Assembly (NCBI GenBank): GCA_002419215.1
Contig: DIFQ01000096.1
Span: 1-23,203, forward strand
Origin: Syntrophaceae bacterium UBA5744
GTDB taxonomy: Bacteria > Desulfobacterota > Syntrophia > Syntrophales > UBA2192
DNA length: 23,203 bases
Direction: 5' to 3'
Shown here: positions 1 to 7,728 of the stretch, in pieces
Layout of the letters: each line of letters begins with the position of its first letter
How positions within the stretch are numbered: the stretch's first letter is position 1
The notes under the pieces: generated by a model
What the model was told of the DNA's origin: nothing
The model's input: the letters and a program-made list of their open reading frames with translations, nothing else
Database searches by the model: none
Translations under genes and position numbers: made by a program

Positions 1-759
1 GACAAGGCAAAGGCTGCCGGCATCCGGAAGCCCGCGGCTGCCGCCCCGGCCCCCGCCGCACCCGCAGCCGAAGAGAAGCTCGTGCCGTTCAGCGGCATGA
101 GGCGCACCATCGCGAAAAAGATGCTCCAGAGCAAGGTCGAATCGGCCCAGACCTACATGAGCAACACCGTTGATGCGTCCCGGCTCCAGGCGTACCGCGA
201 AGAGCTCCTGCCGTTCGTCGAGAAGAAGTACGGCGTGCGCCTGACCATCACGGACCTGATGATGAAGATCACCGGTGCGGCCCTGCGCGAGCATCCCGTC
301 ATCAACACGCGCTGGACCGACAAGGGCGTCCTGTACCTCCCCGAGGTCCACATGGGTATGGCCATGGCCCTCGACGAGGGGCTCATCGTCCCCGTCATCA
401 AGAGCATCAACACCAAGAGCCTCGGGCAGATCGCCCTGGACCGCACGGCTCTCATCAAGAAGGGCAAGACCAACAGCTTCCTGCCCGACGACATCAAGGG
501 GAGCACCTTCACGCTCTCGGCCATGGGCATGTTCGGAATCGAACAGTTCACGGCCATCATCAACCAGCCGGAAAACGCAATCCTGGGCGTGGCCGCCATC
601 ATCGACAAGCCCGTCGTGGTGAAGGGGCAGATCGTCATCCGGCCCATGATGAATGTCAACCTCTCCTACGATCACCGGACCATCGACGGGGCCGAAGCGG
701 GCAAATTCATGCAGACGCTGAAAGCCTTTATCGAGGAACCGGTCCTGATCCTGGGTTGA
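1..759 (+). CDS. 2-oxoacid dehydrogenase E2 (dihydrolipoamide acyltransferase), 3' part
   Basis: This is the C-terminal part of an E2 acyltransferase. Such enzymes move an acyl group from lipoyl-lysine to CoA in a pyruvate, acetoin or branched-chain 2-oxoacid dehydrogenase complex. The frame is open from base 1, so the lipoyl domain and true start lie outside the window. The first 25 residues are an Ala/Pro-rich linker typical of E2 proteins. About 225 residues of catalytic domain follow, beginning near VPFSGMRRTIAKKM and ending with the active-site motif DHRTIDG (His and Asp). The E3 gene lies 85 bases downstream on the same strand, which supports a shared operon. Which 2-oxoacid is used cannot be decided without the E1 genes. 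The acyl-CoA dehydrogenases that follow make a branched-chain acyl-CoA product plausible, but that is inference. Confidence 0.93.
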   Translation, partial: DKAKAAGIRKPAAAAPAPAAPAAEEKLVPFSGMRRTIAKKMLQSKVESAQTYMSNTVDASRLQAYREELLPFVEKKYGVRLTITDLMMKITGAALREHPVINTRWTDKGVLYLPEVHMGMAMALDEGLIVPVIKSINTKSLGQIALDRTALIKKGKTNSFLPDDIKGSTFTLSAMGMFGIEQFTAIINQPENAILGVAAIIDKPVVVKGQIVIRPMMNVNLSYDHRTIDGAEAGKFMQTLKAFIEEPVLILG

Positions 760-844
760 CACGCACCGTGAATCCCCCTCGAGCGGAGAGGCCGGCCGGT
801 CCTCCGCCGGGGCGGATGAGAAAATTCGATAGAGGAGACCATTC

Positions 845-2227
845 ATGGCAGACAAGACCCGAATCACCATCATCGGCGGCGGCGTAGGGGGATATCCGGC
901 CGCGATCCGTGCGGCCCGCATGGGCGCCGAGGTGACGCTCATAGAAAGAGACGCCCTGGGGGGTACGTGCCTCAACTGGGGCTGCATCCCCACCAAGGCG
1001 CTCCTGCAGTCGGCAAATGTAGTCCGGACGATGAAAGAATCGGAAGTGTTCGGCATCCGGTGCAAGGGCTATGAAGTGGACTTCGGCGCCGTCATGGCCC
1101 GCAAGAACACGGTCGTGGCCCAGCTCACCCGCGGCGTCGGCGCCCTGCTGAAGGCCAAGAAGGTAAAGGTCATCCAGGGAACGGCGTCCTTCGTCGATCC
1201 GAAGACCGTCCAGGTCGGCGAGACGGGCGAAAAAATCCAGGGCGACAGGATCCTCATCGCCTCGGGCTCGAAGCCCGGCAGGATCCCCATCGAGGGGATC
1301 GACGGCCCGGACGTCATGGACTCCAACCAGGTCCTGGCCATGAAATCCCTTCCGAGGAGCGTCGTCGTCATCGGCGGCGGCGTGATCGGGGTGGAGTTCG
1401 CCCAGTTCCTGATCGGCATGGGCACGGAAGTCACCATCATCGAGATGCTCCCGAACCTCGTCCCCGGCGTGGACAAGGAGATCGCAGCGGCGCTTCAGAA
1501 GCAGATCGCGGCCTCCGGCGTCAAGATCGTCACCGGCGCGTCCGTGAAGAGCGTCGTCCACAAGAAGACGGAAAACACCGTCACCTATGTCCTCGGCGAC
1601 AAGACCGAGGCGGTCACGGCCGAAAAGGTCTTCCTCACCGTCGGGCGCAAGCCCGACTTCTCGCTTCTCAACGTCGACAAGGTGGGGATCAAACACGAAC
1701 GAGGCGCCATCCTTGTCAACGAAACCATGGAAACGAACGTCCCCGGCGTCTACGCCGCGGGCGACGTCATCGGAGGCATCATGCTTGCCCACCTGGCTTC
1801 GGCCGAGGGCGAGTGCGCTGTCCGCAACGCCCTTGGGCACAAGGAAGTCATGAACTACAAGGCCGTTCCCGCCTGCATTTACACGACCCCCGAGGTGGCC
1901 TGCGTCGGCCTCACGGAGGAGCAGGCAAAGGAGCGCGGGGAGATCCAGATCGGCCGTTTCCCCTTCCGTGGCAACGGCAAGGCCCTGGTCCTCAACGAGG
2001 TGGAAGGGATGGTCAAGGTCATCTCGGACAAGAAGTTCGGCGAGGTGCTGGGCGTCCACATCATCGGCCCCCACGCCACGGACCTGATCGCCGAGGCGGT
2101 GCTGGGCATGACGATGGAGATGACCGCCGAGGAGCTGGCCGGCGCGATCCACCCGCACCCCACAGTGTCGGAGGCCGTCATGGAAGCGGCCATGGCCATC
2201 TCCGGAGGGGCCATCCACATGCCCTGA
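845..2227 (+). CDS. lpdA: Dihydrolipoamide dehydrogenase (E3)
   Basis: This flavoprotein disulfide reductase reoxidises the dihydrolipoyl group of the E2 with NAD+. The 460 residues match the family's usual length. The N-terminal FAD-binding glycines are at residues 10-16 (IGGGVGG). The redox disulfide motif GGTCLNWGCIPTK has Cys42 and Cys47. A second dinucleotide fold begins near VVVIGGGVIGVEFA, and the C-terminal HPHPTVSE carries the catalytic His438-Glu443 pair. A GAGGAG ribosome-binding site lies 8 bases before the ATG. It follows the E2 gene directly, as in many pyruvate or branched-chain 2-oxoacid dehydrogenase operons. Nothing is missing or truncated. Confidence 0.96.
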   Translation: MADKTRITIIGGGVGGYPAAIRAARMGAEVTLIERDALGGTCLNWGCIPTKALLQSANVVRTMKESEVFGIRCKGYEVDFGAVMARKNTVVAQLTRGVGALLKAKKVKVIQGTASFVDPKTVQVGETGEKIQGDRILIASGSKPGRIPIEGIDGPDVMDSNQVLAMKSLPRSVVVIGGGVIGVEFAQFLIGMGTEVTIIEMLPNLVPGVDKEIAAALQKQIAASGVKIVTGASVKSVVHKKTENTVTYVLGDKTEAVTAEKVFLTVGRKPDFSLLNVDKVGIKHERGAILVNETMETNVPGVYAAGDVIGGIMLAHLASAEGECAVRNALGHKEVMNYKAVPACIYTTPEVACVGLTEEQAKERGEIQIGRFPFRGNGKALVLNEVEGMVKVISDKKFGEVLGVHIIGPHATDLIAEAVLGMTMEMTAEELAGAIHPHPTVSEAVMEAAMAISGGAIHMP

Positions 2228-2364
2228 GGCGCGTCGCGCCCCCCACGAAGGAAAGAACGGTGCAAGATCACGGAGTGAACACGTAATCCTTGCCGAGCCG
2301 CCCGACAGGATCGGGAACCCGGCGCCGGCAGCAACGAAGGGAACCCTGAGAGGAGGTAACACAC

Positions 2365-3543
2365 ATGGCTTGGGATTTCGGATACACAAAGGAAGAGGAA
2401 GCGTACCGGCAGAAAGTTGCCGCCTTCCTCGACAAGGAGCTGACCGAGGAGATCGCCCGGCAGAACTGGGAAGACCTGGGACTCGACAAGGAGGGCCGCG
2501 CCTTCGGGAACAAACTCTGGGAATCGGGGCTGCTCGGCTGGAGCTGGCCCGTGGAGTACGGCGGAAAGGGCCTTTCCCCCGTTTACGACTTCATCCTCAT
2601 CGACGAGCTGGGCAAGCGATGGAGCGCCCACGTCCCCAATGACGTGGCCTACACCATGGTGGGACACACGATCCTGCGCCGCGGCAACGACGCGATGAAG
2701 AAGGAATTCATCCCCCGCATCGTCCGGGGCGAGATCGAGTTCGGCCTGGGCTACACGGAGCCCGAGGCGGGCTCGGACCTGGCCAACATGAAGATGACGG
2801 CCATCGACCAGGGCGATTACTACCTGGTCAACGGCCAGAAGACCTTCAACACGGAGAGCCACTACTCCGACTACCACTGGCTCGCCGCCAAGACGGACCT
2901 GAAGGCATCCCCCTACAAGGGGATCAGCCTCTTCATCGTCGACCAGCGGGCACCCGGGATCACGATCCGTCCCATGATCACCATGTCGGGCGAGCGGACC
3001 AACGAGGTCTTCTACGACGACGTGAAGGTCCCCAAGAACCGGCTCGTGGGCGAGGTCAACAAAGGCTTCTACTACATGATGGAGGCCCTCATGTCGGAGC
3101 GCAACTACGTCTTCACGCCCTCGCGCTACTACCCCTACCTGAACATGCTCGTCGACTACGCGAAGAAGACGACCTACCTGGGCAAGCCCCTGGCCGAGGA
3201 CCCCATGGTCCGCCAGAAGATCGCCCAGATCGCCGTGGAGATCGAGGCGACCCAGCTGCTCTCCGACCACGCCCGGTGGATGGAGTGGAACCACCAGACC
3301 ATGACCTGCGAGCCCGAGATCACGAAGGTCGTCGTCTCCGAGATGGAGCAGCGGATGGTGGACAACGCGATGCAGCTGCTCGACCAGTACTGCCAGCTCG
3401 AGGAAGGCTCCAAGTACGCGCCCCTCAAGGGCCGCATCGAATGGGAGTTCCTGCACTCCTTCATGACCACGATCGGCGCCGGCACCAGCGAGGTCGGACG
3501 CACCGTCATCGCAACCCGCGGCCTGGGTCTCCCCAGGGGCTGA
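2365..3543 (+). CDS. Acyl-CoA dehydrogenase, subunit carrying the likely catalytic glutamate
   Basis: A 392-residue FAD-dependent acyl-CoA dehydrogenase, forming the 2,3-double bond of an acyl-CoA. Family signatures include EYGGKGLS (64-71), the FAD/substrate-loop motif YTEPEAGSDLA (130-140) and the C-terminal GTSEVGRTVIATRGLGLPR. The medium-chain enzyme's base position (Glu in YEGT) is Ala here (GAGT). Instead Glu245 in LMSERNYV aligns with the base position used by isovaleryl-CoA dehydrogenase and by some FadE heteromer subunits. AGGAGG stands 8 to 10 bases before the ATG. The next gene, 34 bases downstream, is a second acyl-CoA dehydrogenase that lacks a base at both positions, so the two may form a heteromer. 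The substrate is unknown. Confidence 0.93.
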   Translation: MAWDFGYTKEEEAYRQKVAAFLDKELTEEIARQNWEDLGLDKEGRAFGNKLWESGLLGWSWPVEYGGKGLSPVYDFILIDELGKRWSAHVPNDVAYTMVGHTILRRGNDAMKKEFIPRIVRGEIEFGLGYTEPEAGSDLANMKMTAIDQGDYYLVNGQKTFNTESHYSDYHWLAAKTDLKASPYKGISLFIVDQRAPGITIRPMITMSGERTNEVFYDDVKVPKNRLVGEVNKGFYYMMEALMSERNYVFTPSRYYPYLNMLVDYAKKTTYLGKPLAEDPMVRQKIAQIAVEIEATQLLSDHARWMEWNHQTMTCEPEITKVVVSEMEQRMVDNAMQLLDQYCQLEEGSKYAPLKGRIEWEFLHSFMTTIGAGTSEVGRTVIATRGLGLPRG

Positions 3544-3577
3544 GTCAACGATAACCCGACATCAGGAGGTTTGTCTC

Positions 3578-4720
3578 ATGGACTTTACATATACCGACGA
3601 CCAGAAAATGCTCAAGGAGGCGGCGCGCAGGTTCCTTGCCGGCGCCTGCCCGAACGTGGAATGGTACCTCGAGATGGAAAAGGAAGAGAAAGGCTACACG
3701 CCGGCGCTCTGGAATGGCATGGCCGAGCTCGGTTGGATGGGGATCCTGTTCCCCGAAGAGTACGGCGGAATCGGCGGCAGCATGCTCGACATGGTGACCC
3801 TGATGGAGGAGATGGGCTACGCGGCGCTGCCCGGCCCCTACTTCTCCACCGTCATCCTGGGCGGCTGCACGATTCTCACGGCCGGCAGCGAGGCCCAGAA
3901 GCAGGAGTTCCTGCCCAAGATCGCCGAGGGCAGCCTGCGGATGACGCTCGCCCTCACCGAACCGGCAACGACGCAGTACAATCCCTCGCTCATCACCGTC
4001 AAGGCCAAGGCGGAAGGCGACAGCTACGTGATCGACGGGATCAAGCTCTTCGTGCCCGACGCAAACGTCGCCGACTGGATGATCGTGGCGGCCCGCACCG
4101 CCGGCAAGGACGCCGACCGCGACGGGATCTCCCTTTTCCTCGTGGACTCCAAGTCCCCGGGTATCGCGATGACGCTTCTCAAGACCGTGGCCGGCGACAA
4201 GCAGTGCGAGGTGGTCTTCAAAAAGGTCAAGGTGCCCAAGGCCAACCTGCTGGGCGAGCCCGGCAAGGGATTTGCCGTCATCGAGAAGACGCTCCAGATC
4301 GCCGCCGTGGCCAAGTGCGCCGAGATGCTCGGCGGCTCCAACAAAGTGATGGAACTGGCCGTCGCCTACGCGAAGGAGCGCGTGCAGTTCGGCAAGGCCA
4401 TCGGCACGTTCCAGGCCGTGCAGCACCTGTGCGCCAACATGAAGATGGCCACCGAGCAGAGCATCTACATCACCTACAAGGCGGCCTGGATGATCGACCA
4501 GGGGATGCCCGAAGCGCGCAAATTCGCCGCCGTGGCCAAGACCTGGGTGAGCGAGGCCTACAAGAAGGTGGCCCTCATCGGCCACCAGATCTTCGGCGGG
4601 ACGGGCTACATCGTCGAGCACGCCATGCCCATTTACTCGAGGCGCGCCAAGACAGGCGAATACGCCTTCGGCAACCCAAACTATCAGCGCGAAATCGTGG
4701 CCCAGGAGCTGGGCCTGTAG
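3578..4720 (+). CDS. Acyl-CoA dehydrogenase, probable partner subunit without a standard base
   Basis: A 380-residue acyl-CoA dehydrogenase fold. It shows PEEYGGIGGS near residue 60, LALTEPATTQYN near residue 130 where TEPxAGSD is usual, the YAKERVQFGKAIG helix, and the C-terminal FGGTGYIVEHAMPIYSRRAK. By eye, the position of the medium-chain catalytic Glu is Phe364 (AFGNP), and the isovaleryl-type position falls on an Ala in LQIAAVAK. AGGAGG lies just before the ATG, 34 bases after the preceding acyl-CoA dehydrogenase. It may be the structural or FAD-holding half of an alpha2-beta2 enzyme, as known for actinobacterial steroid-degrading FadE pairs. It could instead be an independent enzyme using another base. 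The assignment to the family is sure; the division of labour is inferred. Confidence 0.9.
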   Translation: MDFTYTDDQKMLKEAARRFLAGACPNVEWYLEMEKEEKGYTPALWNGMAELGWMGILFPEEYGGIGGSMLDMVTLMEEMGYAALPGPYFSTVILGGCTILTAGSEAQKQEFLPKIAEGSLRMTLALTEPATTQYNPSLITVKAKAEGDSYVIDGIKLFVPDANVADWMIVAARTAGKDADRDGISLFLVDSKSPGIAMTLLKTVAGDKQCEVVFKKVKVPKANLLGEPGKGFAVIEKTLQIAAVAKCAEMLGGSNKVMELAVAYAKERVQFGKAIGTFQAVQHLCANMKMATEQSIYITYKAAWMIDQGMPEARKFAAVAKTWVSEAYKKVALIGHQIFGGTGYIVEHAMPIYSRRAKTGEYAFGNPNYQREIVAQELGL

Positions 4721-4747
4721 GATAACACCTGACCTACCTCTCTCCTT

Positions 4748-4789
4748 CCCGTATTTTCCGCCGGGGGAAGCCCCGGCGGAAAATACGGG
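4748..4789. repeat. Perfect 19-bp inverted repeat with a 4-base loop
   Basis: The arms 4748-4766 and 4771-4789 are exact reverse complements around the loop GAAG. It lies between the acyl-CoA dehydrogenase pair and the C_GCAxxG gene. No T run follows on either strand, so it is not a textbook intrinsic terminator. An mRNA-stabilising or processing hairpin that sets unequal expression within the operon fits as well. Confidence 0.85.
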
Positions 4790-4829
4790 ATAACCGGGAG
4801 GAAGGCAGAACCCGCAAGCGAGACATCCC

Positions 4830-5342
4830 GTGGATCTCAGCAAGCTCGACCGATACGGCAGCAAGGATGAATTTGTCGAGGCAGTCCGGAAAAGGGCCTA
4901 TGACTACGACTTCAACTGTCACGGCTGCTCCCAGGCCGTCGTGCAGTGTTTTCTCGACGTATTCGAGGAGGACAACGCTCCCCTCTTCATGGCCGCGAGC
5001 CCCTTCGCCGCCGGGATGTCCATGACGGGCAACAACTGCGGCGCCCTGATCGGCGGGCTCATGGTCCTGGGCGTGGCTTTCGGCCGCCGGGGCATGGGGG
5101 ACGGCATGGAAGGGATCATCGACGGCATCCGGCCCGCCCGGAAGCTCGTAAAGCATTTCCAGGGCCGCTTCAGCACGGTCAACTGCCGCGAGCTGACGCA
5201 GACCGACCTGGCCGACCCGGTGAAGGCCGACGCCTATTTCGCCGGCGGCGGCATCGAGAAGTGCGCCGGGATCACGGGCGAAGTGGCCGCCTTTGTGGGC
5301 GGGATTTTGTACGACGAGAGGGCAAAGAAAAAATCGAAGTGA
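4830..5342 (+). CDS. C_GCAxxG_C_C family (putative redox-active) protein
   Basis: A 170-residue protein of the C_GCAxxG_C_C family, whose members are thought to be redox-active or metal-binding; no reaction is established. Cysteines lie at 30 and 33 (CHGCSQAV, the signature with Ser for Ala), 40, 70 (NNCGALIGG), 119 and 145. Gly-rich helices around GALIGGLMVLGVAFGR could be membrane-associated or packed around a cofactor. The start is a GTG: the frame is stopped at 4791 and no earlier ATG, GTG or TTG exists. The nearest good Shine-Dalgarno (GGGAGGAAGG, 4796-4805) is about 25 bases away, so translation may be weak. Its place between acyl-CoA dehydrogenases and a CoA-transferase suggests a role in electron disposal, which is inference. 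Confidence 0.85.
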   Translation: MDLSKLDRYGSKDEFVEAVRKRAYDYDFNCHGCSQAVVQCFLDVFEEDNAPLFMAASPFAAGMSMTGNNCGALIGGLMVLGVAFGRRGMGDGMEGIIDGIRPARKLVKHFQGRFSTVNCRELTQTDLADPVKADAYFAGGGIEKCAGITGEVAAFVGGILYDERAKKKSK

Positions 5343-5474
5343 TGCCGCTGCAGCATCTCCCGGGGCGAAACAGGCCCCAGGGTCGCGACTCCGGACAAGG
5401 GGAGTCCCCTCACACCGGTCTTGCAGCAGCAGACCGTCGAGGATAACCATACAACGAGAGAAAAGGGAGGATTT

Positions 5475-6770
5475 ATGAGTAACCTCAAACCGGGTCCGCT
5501 GACGGGCGTAACGGTACTGGATTTCACGTGGGTTCTGGCGGGGCCCCACGCGGCAAAGACGCTGGCCGACCTGGGCGCCAATGTCATCAAGGTGGAGCAG
5601 TACAAGGCCGGCGCCAACGAGCGGTGGCTTCCCAAGCGCATCGAGAAAAACGGCGTCACGCAGAGCTCCTACACGATCAACGTCAACCGCGGAAAACGCA
5701 GCATCTGCGTCAACATGAAGAGCCCCAAGGGGATGGAGATCATCCACAAGCTCATCAAGAAGAGCGACGTCCTCATCGAAAACTTCGCCCCCGACGTCAT
5801 GGGCAAGCTGAAGCTCGACTATGACCAGGTCAGGAAGATCAAGCCCGACATCGTCTACTGCTCGATCTCGTCCTTCGGCCACTGGGGTCCCTACTGGGAC
5901 CGGCCGGGCTATGACATGATCGCCCAGGGCGCCAGCGGCTGGTCCAACCAGAGCAAGCCCGCGATCATCGCCCCCATGTCGATCGGCGACACCGTGGCCG
6001 CGATTCACGCCACCACGGCAATCAACGCCGCGCTCTACCACCGGAAGATGACGGGTCAGGGCCAGAACATCGACATCTCCATGATGGACTGCCTGTTCTC
6101 GCTCCACGAGAACACCCTGCCCTGGTACCTGATCAGCACTGCCGCCGGCCAGACCGGCAGTGAACTGGATATCCCGAAGATCGGCGGTCAGCACCCCGGT
6201 TACGCCCCTTACGGGCTCTACGAGGGGAAAGACGGCATCATGGCGATCGCCTGCCTCACCGAGCCCCGCTGGCAGCCCCTGGTGAAGCTGATGGGCAAGG
6301 AGTTCGAATTCCTGCTGACCGATCCCAGGGCGAAGGACGTCTCCACGCGCTGCTCCGTCGACAATGCGCCCTACATCCACGAGCAGCTCTCGAAATGGGT
6401 CATGTCCCTGCCTTCCGTGGCGGAATGCGAGAAGATGCTCGATGAGGCGGGAGTGCCCTGCATCCGCTGCCGGACCCTCAAGGAACTGGCTGACAGCGAT
6501 CCCCAGATCAAGGCCCGCGAGATGATGGTCGAGATGTACCAGCCCTTCCTCGGCCCCATGCGGCACTACGGCAGCCCCCTGAAGTTCTCCGAGACGCCGG
6601 CCGGCCCCAGGGGCTATGCACCGTTTGTCGGCGAACACAACGCGGAAGTCCTGACGAAGGAAATCGGCATGGCCGAAGCCGACGTCAAGGCCCTTTATGG
6701 CGAGAATGTCCTCTACCACGCACCGGAAGTGGACAGGCTGCCCGAAGAACTTAAAAAGAACGGCAAGTAA
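5475..6770 (+). CDS. CaiB/BaiF (family III) CoA-transferase, copy A
   Basis: A 431-residue family III CoA-transferase that moves CoA between carboxylates. Recognisable are LDFTWVLAGPHAAKTLADLG (15-34), VIKVE (38-41), VNRGKRSICVNMK (70-82), GYDMIAQGASG (145-155) and SIGDTVAAIHA. Asp172 in IGD aligns with the acyl-carrying Asp169 of formyl-CoA transferase. The ATG at 5475 is chosen because AAAGGGAGG precedes it at proper distance; the frame extends upstream to 5421, but those residues lie before the family's normal start. The 132-base gap before it holds small hairpins (5341-5357, 5362-5376, 5387-5406). A close paralogue lies on the opposite strand at 9405-10697. The acceptor acid is not identifiable from sequence. 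Confidence 0.93.
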   Translation: MSNLKPGPLTGVTVLDFTWVLAGPHAAKTLADLGANVIKVEQYKAGANERWLPKRIEKNGVTQSSYTINVNRGKRSICVNMKSPKGMEIIHKLIKKSDVLIENFAPDVMGKLKLDYDQVRKIKPDIVYCSISSFGHWGPYWDRPGYDMIAQGASGWSNQSKPAIIAPMSIGDTVAAIHATTAINAALYHRKMTGQGQNIDISMMDCLFSLHENTLPWYLISTAAGQTGSELDIPKIGGQHPGYAPYGLYEGKDGIMAIACLTEPRWQPLVKLMGKEFEFLLTDPRAKDVSTRCSVDNAPYIHEQLSKWVMSLPSVAECEKMLDEAGVPCIRCRTLKELADSDPQIKAREMMVEMYQPFLGPMRHYGSPLKFSETPAGPRGYAPFVGEHNAEVLTKEIGMAEADVKALYGENVLYHAPEVDRLPEELKKNGK

Positions 6771-6793
6771 ACAGAACAAGAGAGGTGAACGCT

Positions 6794-7543
6794 ATGCTGA
6801 AATACGAAAAGTGGGACAAGATCAGAAGAAAAATCCGCATGGACGATTTGAAGGACCTCGGCGTGCCCACGCCCGACATGGTGAAGCGCTGCATCGACGA
6901 GGGCAAGACCGAGCTGGCCAAGGAACTGGCCGATTACATCATCATCGAGAGCAAGGGCCTTCACGACCTCTATGCCGACTGGACGTCGGACATGCTCGAC
7001 AAGGTCGCCAAGAAATTCGGCGAAGAGGCCATGTACCAGCTTCTTCGCGACACCCAGAGCACCTGGATGATGCGCCGGACCTGGAGCGGACTTCGCAAGA
7101 TGTCGCCCATGGAGCGGATCTGGCTCAACGCCGAGGTTTTCCGCGCCCACCGGTGCGGCCCGCGGCAGATGGGCGAGCTCGACTTCACCGAGGACGACGA
7201 CAAGATCGTGCTGGGCTGCGACCCGTGCGGCAGCGGCGGCAGGACCCGCCGGGGCGACCCCGTCGACGGGACCCCGTCGCGCTACGGCCCCCCCTACAAC
7301 TGGGGAAAGACCTCCAAGGCCTACCCCTGGAGCTGGAGCCAGGCCGGCGTGCCCTACTACTGCCTGCACTGCGCCATGAACGAGATCCTGATGATCGAGT
7401 GGGGCGGCTGGCCCCTCTGGGTGACGGAATACAACCCCGATGAGAAGAAGCCCTGCGCCTGGGTCTTCTACAAGAACCCCCAGGTGATGCCCGAGAAGTA
7501 CTGGACGCGCCTCGGCTTCAAGAAACCCGACAAATTCGAGTAG
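6794..7543 (+). CDS. Protein of unknown function with paired CxxC motifs
   Basis: I do not recognise a characterised family for this 249-residue protein. The N-terminal half (about 1-115) looks helical and charged. The C-terminal half carries CDPCGSGGR (Cys142, Cys145) and YYCLHCAMNE (Cys190, His192, Cys193), with further Cys at 121 and 221 and many Trp and Tyr (PWSWSQ, IEWGGWPLW). Two CxxC pairs 45 residues apart suggest a zinc ribbon or other metal site. There is no signal peptide or clear membrane segment. It starts 23 bases after the CoA-transferase stop, with GAGAGGTG before the ATG; a GTG three codons earlier is possible. The position ties it to that transferase, but no function should be assigned. 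Confidence 0.85.
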   Translation: MLKYEKWDKIRRKIRMDDLKDLGVPTPDMVKRCIDEGKTELAKELADYIIIESKGLHDLYADWTSDMLDKVAKKFGEEAMYQLLRDTQSTWMMRRTWSGLRKMSPMERIWLNAEVFRAHRCGPRQMGELDFTEDDDKIVLGCDPCGSGGRTRRGDPVDGTPSRYGPPYNWGKTSKAYPWSWSQAGVPYYCLHCAMNEILMIEWGGWPLWVTEYNPDEKKPCAWVFYKNPQVMPEKYWTRLGFKKPDKFE

Positions 7544-7568
7544 ATCCGTAAGGATTCTACCTCCCTCC

Positions 7569-7598
7569 GGGAAGGCGGGGCCAACGCCCCGCCTTCCC
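7569..7598 (+). terminator. Probable terminator hairpin after the CxxC protein gene
   Basis: A 13-bp GC-rich stem (7569-7581 with 7586-7598) closes over the loop CAAC, 26 bases after the stop codon. Only a weak pyrimidine stretch (TCTCTGTCC) follows instead of a clean T run. It most likely ends the transcript before lipB. The rest of the 143-base gap shows no other clear feature. Confidence 0.65.
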
Positions 7599-7728
7599 TC
7601 TCTGTCCCCGGCAACCTTCGGCCTATCCGGTCCTTCCGGCCTGCCCCGTCAGGGCACGAAAGTCTCTGACCGGCCATGCGGGAAGGATGAGACAGTCCGG
7701 AGATTCCCTGAAGGCGGTTCAGACGCGC

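Noticed and set aside
728..2389. Long minus-strand open frame (553 residues) opposite lpdA
   Set aside because: It mirrors the plus-strand E3 gene, has a low-complexity Asp/His/Gly/Leu-rich composition and no family motif. Such antisense frames are expected in GC-rich coding DNA.
4734..6779. Very long minus-strand open frame (681 residues) opposite the C_GCAxxG and CoA-transferase genes
   Set aside because: It spans two well-supported plus-strand genes and their gap, and has no recognisable domain. Similar shadows at 1879-3456, 3545-4864, 10774-12102, 12570-14042, 15128-16807 and 17212-18807 were rejected for the same reason.
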